From JANMMJ01 sp964543235 (GTDB taxonomy: Bacteria; Pseudomonadota; Alphaproteobacteria; Rhizobiales; Aestuariivirgaceae): 33,741 bases of DNA. The notes under the pieces are model-generated. The model saw only the letters and a list, made by a program, of their open reading frames with translations. It did no database searches and was not told where the DNA came from. Positions 23,170 through 33,606 of this stretch are shown here, piece after piece (the first letter of the stretch is position 1; each line of letters opens with the position of its first letter). The stretch covers positions 1 through 33,741 of the forward strand of contig CAZIXE010000039.1 of NCBI GenBank assembly GCA_964543235.1, read 5' to 3'. Both the position numbers and the translations under genes were made by a program.

Positions 23170-23706
23170 ATGCGCATCGACGCGATTTCGATCGGCAACA
23201 ATCCGCCCAGGGAAGTCAATGTCATTGTCGAGGTGCCGGTCGGCGGCGAACCGATCAAGTACGAGATGGACAAGGCCGCGGGCACGCTGGTCGTCGATCG
23301 CTTCCTCTACACCTCGATGCGCTATCCGGGAAACTACGGCTTCATCCCCCACACGCTCTCCGATGACGGCGACCCCTGCGACGTCCTGATCGCCAACCAG
23401 CGCGGCATCATCCCCGGTGCGGTTGTGGCCTGCCGGCCGGTGGGCGTGCTCAAGATGCAGGACGAGGCCGGCGGCGATGAAAAGATCGTTGCCGTGCCGA
23501 CTCCGAAGCTCACGCGCCGCTACGAGAATGTGCACAACTACACCGATCTGCCCGACATCACCATCAAGCAGATCGAGCACTTCTTCGTGCATTACAAGGA
23601 TCTTGAAGCGGGCAAGTGGGTGAAGGTCGTAGGCTGGGGCGACGCGGCCGAGGCCGAACGCATGATCCTGGAGTCGATCGCGCGCGCCAGGGACGAGAAG
23701 TCTTGA
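23170..23706 (+). CDS. ppa: Inorganic pyrophosphatase
   Basis: Hydrolyses pyrophosphate to drive biosynthesis; cytoplasmic, Mg-dependent family I enzyme. The 178-residue protein has KYEMDK, RYPGNYGFIPHTL, the signature DDGDPCDVLI with its catalytic aspartates, and the ending HYKDLEAGKWVKVVGW. The start ATG 23170 is preceded by GGAGAAGGAAG, a strong ribosome binding site. Only 40 bases separate it from the divergent secreted protein, so the two promoters must overlap or lie within the neighbour. Confidence 0.97.
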   Translation: MRIDAISIGNNPPREVNVIVEVPVGGEPIKYEMDKAAGTLVVDRFLYTSMRYPGNYGFIPHTLSDDGDPCDVLIANQRGIIPGAVVACRPVGVLKMQDEAGGDEKIVAVPTPKLTRRYENVHNYTDLPDITIKQIEHFFVHYKDLEAGKWVKVVGWGDAAEAERMILESIARARDEKS

Positions 23707-23763
23707 GTCGTTCGGGGCGCGCCGGCAGCGCCGGGGCGGACCGTTGCAATGATGGCAATAACT

Positions 23764-23779
23764 GCTTCGGGACCGAAGC
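23764..23779. terminator. Possible hairpin between ppa and folD
   Basis: GCTTCGG-GA-CCGAAGC forms a strong stem of six to seven base pairs in the 182-base gap between the convergent genes ppa and folD. There is no T-run, so it may be a bidirectional end signal or simply a hairpin. The rest of the gap holds no recognisable gene. Confidence 0.35.
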
Positions 23780-23888
23780 CACGCTTCGCCGGGCCGGTTT
23801 TCGCGTTGTCCGGCAGCCGCCGCTTCACGACCTGTCGCGCCTGACCCTGCGGCTCGATGCAGCGTGACACGGCCGCCGGCTCATTGTT

Positions 23889-24767
23889 CTAGATGGCGGG
23901 CGGTGTGATCCCCTTGGCGGCACAGGCCGCCTTTACCGTGTTGTAGAGAAGGCAGGCGATGGTCATCGGCCCCACTCCGCCGGGCACCGGCGTTATCGCG
24001 CCGGCCACTTGTGCGCAGGATTGATAGTCACAGTCGCCGACCAGCCTGCCCTTGCCATCCCGCTCGATCCGGTTGATGCCGACGTCGATGACACAGGCCC
24101 CCGGCTTGATCCAGTCGCCCTTGACCATTTCCGCCCGGCCGACTGCCGCGATCACCAGATCGGCCCGGCGCACCACCGCTGGCAGGTCCCTGGTTCTCGA
24201 ATGCGCGATGGTAACCGTGCAGTTCTCCTGGAGCAGGAGCTGAGCGACCGGCTTTCCGACAATGTTCGAGCGGCCGATGACCACCGCCTCGAGCCCTTCG
24301 AGTTTGCCCAGCACGTCTTTGGCCAGCATCACCGCGCCAACCGGCGTGCAGGGAACCAGCGACTCCTGGCCCGTGGCCAGCCGCCCGGCATTGACCACAT
24401 GAAAGCCGTCGACATCCTTGTCGGGACTGATGGTGTTGATGACCTTGGTCGAATCGATGTGTTTGGGCAGCGGCAGCTGCACCAGGATGCCGTGACAGGC
24501 CGGGTCGTTGTTCAGTTTTCCGACCAGGGCGAGGACCTCGGTTTCGGGAGTGTCCGCCGGCAGGCGGTGTTCCCAAGAATTCATGCCGACCTCGACGGTC
24601 TGCCTCGCCTTGTTGGCCACATAGACCTTGCTCGCCGGGTCTTCGCCGACCAGCACCACCGCCAGCCCCGGCACCAGGGCGTGCTTTGTCTTGAGTTCCG
24701 CTACAGTTGCGGCAATCCGCCGGCGCAGCCCTTCCGCAAATGCCTTGCCGTCAATGATCCTGGCCAT
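23889..24767 (-). CDS. folD: Methylenetetrahydrofolate dehydrogenase/methenyltetrahydrofolate cyclohydrolase
   Basis: Bifunctional enzyme interconverting 5,10-methylene-, methenyl- and 10-formyl-tetrahydrofolate, supplying one-carbon units for purines. The 292-residue protein has VLVGEDPASKVYVANKARQ with the catalytic lysine, GILVQLPLPKHID, SPDKDVDGFHVVNAGRL, the NADP-binding VIGRSNIVGKPVAQLLL, and the C-terminal PGGVGPMTIACLL. ATG 24767 is chosen as it directly precedes ARIIDGKAFAEGLR. Its first 17 bases overlap the end of the DUF167 gene, the last step of a yggT-DUF167-folD operon. Confidence 0.97.
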   Translation of the reverse strand: MARIIDGKAFAEGLRRRIAATVAELKTKHALVPGLAVVLVGEDPASKVYVANKARQTVEVGMNSWEHRLPADTPETEVLALVGKLNNDPACHGILVQLPLPKHIDSTKVINTISPDKDVDGFHVVNAGRLATGQESLVPCTPVGAVMLAKDVLGKLEGLEAVVIGRSNIVGKPVAQLLLQENCTVTIAHSRTRDLPAVVRRADLVIAAVGRAEMVKGDWIKPGACVIDVGINRIERDGKGRLVGDCDYQSCAQVAGAITPVPGGVGPMTIACLLYNTVKAACAAKGITPPAI

Positions 24768-25101
24768 TCCTGCCTGTCCTTTCCCCGAGCTTCTCCACAA
24801 GCGCCGCGATGTTTGCCTCAAGAACGCGGCTATCGCCAGTGAACAGCACGGTCTTGTTGCGATTTGTCTCACCTGACACGACAGAAAACTGAGACTTGGC
24901 GACGCTCAGGGCATCTGCCAGCACGGCAACAACCGCAGCATTCGCCTTCCCCCTGTCCGGGGCCGCCGTGACCTTGACACTGAGAGCCGTCGCGCCGTCA
25001 CAAGCCCGGTGGATGCCGGTCACCTCGTCCCGCGAGGACTTGGGCGTAACCCGTACCAGGAGGCAGACCCCCCGAGAGGTCCGCCGCAGCATCGCCCGCA
25101 T
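24751..25101 (-). CDS. DUF167 (YggU-type) protein
   Basis: A 116-residue protein of the DUF167 family, function unknown. The typical LLVRVTPKSSRDEVTG at the start and the APDRGKANAAVVAVLADAL motif with a conserved lysine are present, then SGETNRNKTVLFTG. ATG 25101 overlaps the yggT stop (TGATG), which favours it over the GTG one codon upstream. It overlaps folD by 17 bases. In many Proteobacteria yggT and yggU are adjacent, as here, although their shared role is not known. Confidence 0.88.
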   Translation of the reverse strand: MRAMLRRTSRGVCLLVRVTPKSSRDEVTGIHRACDGATALSVKVTAAPDRGKANAAVVAVLADALSVAKSQFSVVSGETNRNKTVLFTGDSRVLEANIAALVEKLGERTGRNGQDH

Positions 25102-25391
25102 CACACCAGGCGTGCGCCATAATAGATCACGACATAACGGATGAACTGGATACCGATGATCGCAATGATCGGCGAAATGTCGATACCGCCCAGGTCGGGC
25201 AGGAACCGCCGGATTGGCCCGAGCACCGGCTCGGTGAGCCGCATCAGGGCATAGCGGATTTGCCGCACATAGGGATTGTGGCCGTTGACCACGTTGAAGG
25301 CGACCAGCCAGCTCACGATCACCGTGGCGATCAGGATCCAGAAGTAGATGTCCAGAAGTGTGAGGATAAGCCAGATGAGGGGATTAGCCAT
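25101..25391 (-). CDS. YggT family membrane protein
   Basis: A 96-residue membrane protein of the YggT family, linked by association to cell division or osmotic response. It has two hydrophobic segments (LIWLILTLLDIYFWILIATV and PIIAIIGIQFIRYVVIYY) separated by the conserved VRQIRYALMRLTEPVLGPIRRFLP. It is the first gene of a minus-strand operon with DUF167 and folD; the stop overlaps the next start. Confidence 0.88.
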   Translation of the reverse strand: MANPLIWLILTLLDIYFWILIATVIVSWLVAFNVVNGHNPYVRQIRYALMRLTEPVLGPIRRFLPDLGGIDISPIIAIIGIQFIRYVVIYYGARLV

Positions 25392-25699
25392 GAACGGTTC
25401 CTGCGCCTGCCGATAGGATCATCTAGTTGCCCGGCGAAGCGAACGCAAGTCACCAGTATCCGTCCGGCTGCTACAATCCGTAGGCAGATGAATGTGGCTG
25501 TTCGGCAACTTCCGGAAACCAAGCAAGTCGGTCCGCTTTATTCTCTTGCCCACGGCCTTTTTCATGCGCTAGGAGACATCGTTTCGGACGGGCAATCCAT
25601 AGAGCCACGACTACCGGGGGGTAGGGAATTGGCCGGGCCTGTACGGATGAGGCGGCCGGACGAGGCCTAAGGGTCCGGCTGTGACAGGAGTAGGGGTCT
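25392..25699. other. 308-base divergent region between yggT and the marR gene
   Basis: No coding sequence is evident. Toward the marR side are two inverted repeats: CTACC-GGGG-GGTAG (25611-25624) and CCGGAC-N11-GTCCGG (25656-25678). AGGAG at 25686-25690 is the likely ribosome binding site for the regulator at 25700. Otherwise I see nothing recognisable. Confidence 0.5.
25611..25678 (+). promoter_or_regulatory. Candidate operators for the MarR-type regulator
   Basis: Two inverted repeats lie 22-89 bases ahead of the marR start: CTACC-GGGG-GGTAG with perfect 5-base arms, and CCGGAC...GTCCGG with perfect 6-base arms spaced 11. MarR proteins usually repress their own genes through such sites. 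No second copy elsewhere in the window was noticed, and GC-rich inverted repeats can arise by chance. Confidence 0.3.
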
Positions 25700-26200
25700 A
25701 TGACGGGCAACAAGGACGTGAAGCAACTCACGCGCTCGGCGCATCACTTGCTGAAACGTGCGGCGCAATATGCTGCGACCATCTACATGGACAGGGTTGG
25801 GAAGTCGGGGCTCACTCAGCGCCAGTATACCGTGCTCGCTGCGGTCAACGAGCATGACGGCGTGAGCCAGACGGCCCTCGTCAGGATGACCGGGATCGAT
25901 CGTTCCACCCTGGCCGACCTGGTGGCAAGGCTCCTGGCCCAGGGTTATCTCCAGCGCCGCCGCTCAAAGGATGATGGCCGTGCCAATTCGGTACGGATCA
26001 CCGCTGCCGGCAAGCGCGTTTTGCGGGCAGCTTCGCCCGGAGCCGACGACTCCGATCGCCTCATGTTGCAGGCCATTTCTCCGTCCCTGCGCAAACCGTT
26101 TCTCGAGGCGCTGGCACTCCTCGCCGACGAGATGGACAAGCTTGAAAACGCTTCCGGCAAGAAGCTGGTGCTCAAGATCAGGCCGCGCAGGCGGGCCTAG
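25700..26200 (+). CDS. MarR-family transcriptional regulator
   Basis: A 166-residue winged helix-turn-helix regulator. The core is LTQRQYTVLAAVNEHDGVSQTALVRMTGIDRSTLADLVARLLAQGYLQRRRSKDDGRANSVRIT split over residues about 38-100: helix 3-4 recognition part GIDRSTLADLV and the wing RRRSKDDGRANSVRI with its conserved DxR. Dimerisation helices flank this core. The C terminus is basic (KIRPRRRA). AGGAG precedes the ATG. No adjacent target gene is visible on the same strand, so it may regulate itself or distant genes. Its stop overlaps the ccmG stop convergently in CTAG. Confidence 0.9.
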   Translation: MTGNKDVKQLTRSAHHLLKRAAQYAATIYMDRVGKSGLTQRQYTVLAAVNEHDGVSQTALVRMTGIDRSTLADLVARLLAQGYLQRRRSKDDGRANSVRITAAGKRVLRAASPGADDSDRLMLQAISPSLRKPFLEALALLADEMDKLENASGKKLVLKIRPRRRA

Positions 26201-26760
26201 TCCGATTGCGCCTTTTCGATTTCCTTTAGCACTGTGTTTTCAAGTGCTTCGGCGTTCAGCGGGCCGATCCATTTGTACCGGATGATGCCCTTGCCATCGA
26301 CCACAAAGGTCTCCGGCACCCCGTAGACACCCCAGTCCACCGCCGACCGTCCGGCCTCATCCGCACCGACGGCCGCAAATGGTTGCCCCAGCGAGCCCAG
26401 GAACCGGCGCGCATTCTCCGGCTTGTCCTTGTAGTTGATGCCGTAAAGCTTCATGTCCTCGCGTCTGGCGAGTTCCATCAGCAGCGGATGCTCGCTGCGG
26501 CAGGGCACGCACCACGACGCCCATACATTGACGACCGAAACCCCTCCCTTCTGCAGGTCGGCCGTTGCCAGCCCGGGAATGCCCAGTCCCTCGACTGGCG
26601 GCAGGTCGAATGCCGGAACGGGCCTTCCGATCAGGGCTGAAGGAACTTCAGAGGGATTGCCCGACAGTCCCCGCCAGAACAGGACCGCCAGCCCCGCGAA
26701 CGCCAGCGCCGGCAGCAAGGCGAGCCACAGACGGCGTGATGGGTTTGCATCATCGGCCAT
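26197..26760 (-). CDS. ccmG: Thiol:disulfide interchange protein DsbE (CcmG)
   Basis: Periplasmic membrane-anchored thioredoxin that keeps apocytochrome c cysteines reduced before heme attachment. The 187-residue protein has an N-terminal anchor (RLWLALLPALAFAGLAVLFW), the active site WCVPC in NVWASWCVPCRSEHP, and the family-typical GVYGVPETFVVD with the cis-proline. ATG 26760 is selected because the twelve residues before the anchor fit the family; it overlaps ccmD by 11 bases. Last gene of the ccmABCDG operon. The stop overlaps the marR stop on the other strand. Confidence 0.95.
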   Translation of the reverse strand: MADDANPSRRLWLALLPALAFAGLAVLFWRGLSGNPSEVPSALIGRPVPAFDLPPVEGLGIPGLATADLQKGGVSVVNVWASWCVPCRSEHPLLMELARREDMKLYGINYKDKPENARRFLGSLGQPFAAVGADEAGRSAVDWGVYGVPETFVVDGKGIIRYKWIGPLNAEALENTVLKEIEKAQSD

Positions 26761-26908
26761 CCGGCGCCCCCTGCTTTTCCAGCAGTTCCACATCCCGGGC
26801 AAGCCGGCGGTCGCGCCGTACCACGAACCCGATGAGCCCGCCCAGCACCGCGAAACTCAGCAGATAAGCGGCGATCACAAAACCCAGATGCGCAGCCGAC
26901 CAGTCCAT
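26750..26908 (-). CDS. ccmD: Heme exporter protein CcmD
   Basis: A 52-residue single-pass membrane protein that helps CcmABC release holo-CcmE. The sequence MDWSAAHLGFVIAAYLLSFA begins as in other CcmD proteins, with the aromatic/His N terminus facing the periplasm. The helix continues through VLGGLIGFVV, then a basic stretch RRDRRLARD and a short acidic tail. Its ATG (26908) directly abuts the ccmC stop, and it overlaps ccmG by 11 bases. Small size makes it easy to miss in automated gene finding; position and sequence both support it. Confidence 0.93.
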   Translation of the reverse strand: MDWSAAHLGFVIAAYLLSFAVLGGLIGFVVRRDRRLARDVELLEKQGAPDGR

Positions 26909-27631
26909 CTACCGGCCCCCGATCGCGGCGAGCCGCGCCTGTCTGATTTTGCGCTCGGCGACTTCGGCGCGGATGGCGGTGAGGTGCAGGCTGAGGAACA
27001 GAGCCATGTAGGCCAGCCCCATGATCATGAGCGGCCACAGGATTGACGGGTGTATCGTCGGTCCGTCCATCCGGAAAACACTGGCCGGCTGGTGCAGCGA
27101 GTTCCACCACTCGACCGAATACTTGACGATGGGCACATTGATGAAACCGGCCAGGGCCACGATCCGGGCGATCGGCGCCGCCCGGTGCGGCTCCTCCATC
27201 GCCTGCCAGACCGCCATGTAGCCCAGATAGAGCAGGAACAGCACGAACATGGAAGTCAGCCGCGCATCCCAAACCCACCAGGTGCCCCACATGGGCTTTC
27301 CCCACAGCGAGCCCGTCGCCAGCGCCAGGAAGCAGAAACAGGCCCCGATGGGCGCTGCCGTCTTGGCCGCCACATCCGACAGCGGATGGCGGAACACGAA
27401 GGCCATGGCACTGGCCAGCGCCATGACCGAGTAGACGAACAGGGCCATCCAGGCCGCCGGCACATGCACGAACATGATCCGCACCGTCTCACCCTGCTGA
27501 TAGTCGGCGGGGGCCGAAAAGACCGACAGGTAGAGCCCAACGGCGAACAGCCCCAGGGTGATTGTCCAGCTCCACGGCAGCACCGCATTGGCAAGCGCCA
27601 CGAACCGGGTGGGATTGGCATATTTGTGCAT
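26909..27631 (-). CDS. ccmC: Heme exporter protein CcmC
   Basis: Membrane protein that binds heme and passes it to CcmE in cytochrome c maturation. The 240-residue protein has six hydrophobic helices and the diagnostic tryptophan-rich loop WGKPMWGTWWVWDARLTS between helices 3 and 4. Conserved histidines lie in FVHVPAAWMA and NSLHQPAS. Spacing to ccmB is 23 bases and to ccmD zero, consistent with one operon. Confidence 0.97.
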   Translation of the reverse strand: MHKYANPTRFVALANAVLPWSWTITLGLFAVGLYLSVFSAPADYQQGETVRIMFVHVPAAWMALFVYSVMALASAMAFVFRHPLSDVAAKTAAPIGACFCFLALATGSLWGKPMWGTWWVWDARLTSMFVLFLLYLGYMAVWQAMEEPHRAAPIARIVALAGFINVPIVKYSVEWWNSLHQPASVFRMDGPTIHPSILWPLMIMGLAYMALFLSLHLTAIRAEVAERKIRQARLAAIGGR

Positions 27632-27654
27632 CGGCTTCGTTTAGTCCTGCTGCC

Positions 27655-28323
27655 TCACTTGAGATAGACGCGCAATGCCGCGGCTGCCCCTACGGGAGCC
27701 AGCACCAGGCACATGAGCGCCAGCGCCACCACGATCAACAACGACGGTGTGGCAATATCGGGACCGGCACCGGCTGGCGCACTGGCCGAAACGCCGAAGA
27801 TCAGCACCGGCACATAGAGCGGCAGCACGATCAGCGAGACCAGCAGGCCGCCGCGCCGCAGGCCCGCCGTGACCGCGCCCCCGAGCGCCGCCAGCATTGA
27901 GAGCGCGACCGAACCAGTGGTCATGGCAAGCGCCAGCGGCAGCATGGCCTCCGGTGCCAGGTTCAGGAGGAAGCCGAGCACAGGCGCGGCGACGGCGAGC
28001 GGCAGCGCTGTCGAGAGCCAGTGCGCCACTGCCTTGCCGAGCGCCATGATCTCCATCGGCACCGGCCCGGTCGCAAAGACTTCCAGCGATCCGTCCTCGA
28101 AATCCTGCTGGAAGATCCGGTCGGCGGTGAGCAGCACCGCAAGCAGCAGCGCGATCCACAGCGCGCCCGGCGCGATCCGCTGCAACAGCGCCTGGTCCGG
28201 TCCTATGCCGATCGGCAGCAGCACCACAACGGTCAGGAAGAACCCGAGTGCCGTGCCGGCACCGCCACCCTGCCGCCAGGCAAGCAGCAGGTCCCGCCTG
28301 ATGAGCGCCGCGATCAGTTTCAC
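27655..28323 (-). CDS. ccmB: Heme exporter protein CcmB
   Basis: Permease half of the CcmAB ABC transporter that releases holo-CcmE from CcmC. The 222-residue protein has six hydrophobic segments. The family signature IRRDLLLAWRQGGG sits at the N terminus and DRIFQQDFEDGSLE follows helix 2. It starts at GTG 28323, which overlaps the ccmA stop (GTGA), indicating translational coupling. Confidence 0.96.
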   Translation of the reverse strand: MKLIAALIRRDLLLAWRQGGGAGTALGFFLTVVVLLPIGIGPDQALLQRIAPGALWIALLLAVLLTADRIFQQDFEDGSLEVFATGPVPMEIMALGKAVAHWLSTALPLAVAAPVLGFLLNLAPEAMLPLALAMTTGSVALSMLAALGGAVTAGLRRGGLLVSLIVLPLYVPVLIFGVSASAPAGAGPDIATPSLLIVVALALMCLVLAPVGAAAALRVYLK

Positions 28324-28931
28324 GCCGCAGCCCTTTCACCGCCAAGCGTCAGGCTGTGATGTGCGGCGACCGGCAACGGCACATGAGTGGCGGCGATCGC
28401 CATGCCGCCGCTGGCGAGGTGGTCCTTGAGCAGCCTGTGCAGGCACGCCTGGGAGGCAGCATCGAGGCCAACGGTCGGCTCGTCCAGCAGCCACAGCACC
28501 CGCGGCACCAGCGCCAGCCGCGACAGCGCCAGCCGCCGTTTCTGTCCGGCCGACAGATACTGCGCCGGATAAGCCGCCAGCGGCCCGAGCGCAAAGGCCG
28601 CCAGGGCCGCAGCCATGTCGCCGCCCCCCAGATAGCCCTCCCAGAATGCAAGATTTTCGCGAACCGTCAGCGCCGCCTTGTGGGCATCGAGGTGGCCGAT
28701 GAAGTGGCAGCGCTGGCCGATGCTGAGGTCGTCGCTCTCCGCCCCTTCCAGCTCCAGCCGGCCGGCCGTTATCTCGGTGAGCCCCGCGATCAGCCGCAGC
28801 AGCGACGACTTGCCCGAGCCGTTGGGGCCGGTCAGTTGCAGCAGCTCTCCGGACTTGACGGCGAAACTGATATTCCTGAACACCTGCCTGCCACCGCGCT
28901 CACAGGCGAGATCCTCTGCGACAAGCCTCAT
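28320..28931 (-). CDS. ccmA: Cytochrome c biogenesis ATP-binding protein CcmA
   Basis: ATPase of the CcmAB transporter. The 203-residue protein has Walker A GPNGSGKSSLLR near residue 36, the ABC signature LSAGQKRRLALSRL, Walker B VLWLLDEPTVGLD and the switch histidine in AATHVPL. ATG 28931 is preceded by GGAG 6 bases upstream; a longer frame upstream adds an Arg-rich stretch with no family match. It heads ccmABCDG and is divergent from acnA across 168 bases. Confidence 0.97.
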   Translation of the reverse strand: MRLVAEDLACERGGRQVFRNISFAVKSGELLQLTGPNGSGKSSLLRLIAGLTEITAGRLELEGAESDDLSIGQRCHFIGHLDAHKAALTVRENLAFWEGYLGGGDMAAALAAFALGPLAAYPAQYLSAGQKRRLALSRLALVPRVLWLLDEPTVGLDAASQACLHRLLKDHLASGGMAIAATHVPLPVAAHHSLTLGGERAAA

Positions 28932-29063
28932 TTCCACTCCCGGCCGACCCGATACCGTCCTCATTAGCCGGACCCGCCGCAGCCGGCCAGTACCCCGTCG
29001 CAAGGCAGGGGAATCAAGGCTCGTAAGTCATTCGTTTGACTGGTGCTGCACTGCAAGAACCAC

Positions 29064-29069
29064 TATAAG
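29064..29069 (+). promoter_or_regulatory. Possible -10 element before acnA
   Basis: TATAAG lies 30 bases before the acnA ATG. TTGACT (29036-29041) is a good -35 hexamer but 22 bases away, too far for ordinary sigma-70 spacing, so assignment is uncertain. Located in the divergent acnA/ccmA region. Confidence 0.3.
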
Positions 29070-29099
29070 CGGCGCCAAAACACCATACAGGACCCTTCC

Positions 29100-31808
<2,709 letters not shown>

Positions 31809-31880
31809 TGCCGATTCCGGCCGCGCCGCCATTCGTTGGCAGTACGTTAATCTTGTTGGCCCACACCTTCGTGATCGGGT

Positions 31881-31916
31881 CTCACCCGGACGTGAGTGGT
31901 AAGGCCGCGTGGCCTT
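31881..31916 (+). terminator. Two adjacent hairpins after acnA
   Basis: CTCAC-CCGGAC-GTGAG (31881-31896) and AAGGCC-GCGT-GGCCTT (31901-31916) are consecutive perfect inverted repeats about 75-110 bases after the acnA stop. No T-run follows either, so a classical intrinsic terminator is not certain. They could also shape the leader of the DUF1223 gene that starts at 31936. Confidence 0.35.
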
Positions 31917-31935
31917 GGTCATATAGGCGGGCATG

Positions 31936-32691
31936 ATGCAGATGCTGTCCCTCAACCGGCGCGGCGCCTTGGCCCTTGGGGCAGGCGCCTGTCTGGCCAC
32001 ATGGCTGCGCCCGGCGATGGCGGCCGCCACCCGACCGGTGGTTGTGGAACTGTTCACCAGCCAGGGCTGCTCGTCCTGCCCGCCGGCCGACCAGTTGCTC
32101 GGCGAAATCAAGACCATGCCCGGCGTGATCGCCATCTCGATCAACGTCGACTATTGGGACTATCTCGGCTGGCGCGACACGCTGGCCGACAAATCGCACT
32201 CGCAGCGCCAGTACGACTACGCGCGCGCCCGTGGCGATATGGACGTCTACACGCCGCAGATCATTGTTGATGGCGGCTCGCACTATGTTGGTTCCAACCG
32301 CTCTGTCGTCCTGGCGGCGATCAAGCGCGCACTCGAAGCACAACCACGCAACCCGGTCGGCATGTCGATCGCCGACGACAGCGATGAAATCACCGTATCG
32401 GTTTCGGGCCAACCCGGTCCGGCCGAGAAGTCGACTATCTGGCTAATGCCCATTGCTCCGCAGATCGCGGTCAAGATCGAAAAGGGCGAGAACACCGGCC
32501 GCGACATCGTCTATCACAATGTCGCCCGCCGCATCATTCCGGCCGGCGTCTGGCAGGGCGAGCCGGTAACGCTCCGCCTCGCCAAGAAGACGCTTCTGAC
32601 CCCGGAATGCACCGCTTGCGTCGCCCTGTTGCAGACCGGCGCCGTCGGACCGGTGATCGGCGCCGCTTCCTGGGGAACTTTTTCCGCCTGA
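31936..32691 (+). CDS. DUF1223 protein, thioredoxin-like, exported
   Basis: A 251-residue secreted DUF1223 protein. The N terminus LNRRGALALGAGACLATWL has a twin arginine followed by a hydrophobic stretch and AMAA, suggesting Tat or Sec export. The thioredoxin-like core has VVELFTSQGCSSCPPADQLL with a CSSC pair in the position of the thioredoxin active site, and NVDYWDYLGWRDTLADKSHSQRQ is a family signature. The function of the family is unknown; redox activity is inferred. ATG 31936 or 31933 are both possible. It follows acnA in other Hyphomicrobiales. Confidence 0.88.
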   Translation: MQMLSLNRRGALALGAGACLATWLRPAMAAATRPVVVELFTSQGCSSCPPADQLLGEIKTMPGVIAISINVDYWDYLGWRDTLADKSHSQRQYDYARARGDMDVYTPQIIVDGGSHYVGSNRSVVLAAIKRALEAQPRNPVGMSIADDSDEITVSVSGQPGPAEKSTIWLMPIAPQIAVKIEKGENTGRDIVYHNVARRIIPAGVWQGEPVTLRLAKKTLLTPECTACVALLQTGAVGPVIGAASWGTFSA

Positions 32692-32727
32692 TTGGCGCCG
32701 GCGCCCCGACTTCGCTATAGCCGTGCC

Positions 32728-33606
32728 ATGCAGCAACCGGCGAAACCGGCCGAATGGTGGCCGCTCCTGTCCGAAGCGATCAGCAGGCTCTTCGCCGATG
32801 AGGCGATCCCGCTGGCCGGCAACATCGCCTTCCGGACCATCTTTTCGGTGTTCCCCTTCCTGATTTTCCTCGTCGCCCTGGCCGGTTTCTTCGGCAACGA
32901 CATGCTGGCCGAGCAGGTCGTCGGCTATTTTCTGGCCGTCGCGCCGCCCGAATTGGTGCGGCCACTGAGTCCCGAAATCAGGTCAATCCTCACCGTCCCG
33001 CGAACCGGCCTGCTCAGCCTCTCCGCCTTGATCACCATCTGGAGCGCCATGGGCGGCGTTGACAGCGTCAGAGTCGGGCTGAACCGCGCCTACGACCTCA
33101 AAGAGCACCGCAGCGTATTGCGCCTTTATGTGCAGAGCGTGTTGTTCGTCATTGCCGCCGCTGCCGTCACGCTGGCCATGGCCCTCTTGATCGTATTGGC
33201 GCCGGTCTCCTTCGCCCTGATCGATGCCTATGCACCGGATATCCGGCCGAGCTTCCGCCTGATCGAGGTGGCACGCTTTCCCGTAGTGATCCTCCTGCTG
33301 ACCGGCTGGCTTCTGATCTGCCACCGGATCCTTCCTGCCCAGAGGCTGAAAATCCGGGACGTCCTGCCCGGCGTCGTCATTACCGTCGCCGTCTGGATCG
33401 CTCTCGCCACCGTCTATTCCTACTATCTGGCCAGGTTCAACAATTTCGCCTCGACTTATGCGTCCCTGTCGGGCGTCTTCGCAGCCATGTTCTTTCTCTA
33501 CCTCGCCGCTCTCGTCCTCATCCTCGGTGGCGAGCTGAACCGCGTGCTGATCGTGCGCCGCTCGTTCCTGCCGTCAGCCGAGCCGCCGAACCTCGGCCAG
33601 AAGTGA
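32728..33606 (+). CDS. YihY/BrkB family inner-membrane protein
   Basis: A 292-residue polytopic membrane protein of the YihY/virulence factor BrkB family, function unresolved (proposed transporter; formerly misassigned as RNase BN). There are about six hydrophobic segments. Signatures are IPLAGNIAFRTIFSVFPFLIFLVALAG near residues 28-54, TIWSAMGGVDSVRVGLNRAYD, and FASTYASLSGVFAAMFFLYLAALVLILGGELN in the last helices. ATG 32728 is placed just before the soluble N-terminal stretch. Its 3' end overlaps the convergent TfoX-like gene by 33 bases. Confidence 0.92.
   Translation: MQQPAKPAEWWPLLSEAISRLFADEAIPLAGNIAFRTIFSVFPFLIFLVALAGFFGNDMLAEQVVGYFLAVAPPELVRPLSPEIRSILTVPRTGLLSLSALITIWSAMGGVDSVRVGLNRAYDLKEHRSVLRLYVQSVLFVIAAAAVTLAMALLIVLAPVSFALIDAYAPDIRPSFRLIEVARFPVVILLLTGWLLICHRILPAQRLKIRDVLPGVVITVAVWIALATVYSYYLARFNNFASTYASLSGVFAAMFFLYLAALVLILGGELNRVLIVRRSFLPSAEPPNLGQK

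Noticed and set aside
23592..23870. Minus-strand frame between ppa and folD
   Set aside because: It overlaps the end of ppa, lacks family features and the region looks like a convergent spacer with a hairpin.
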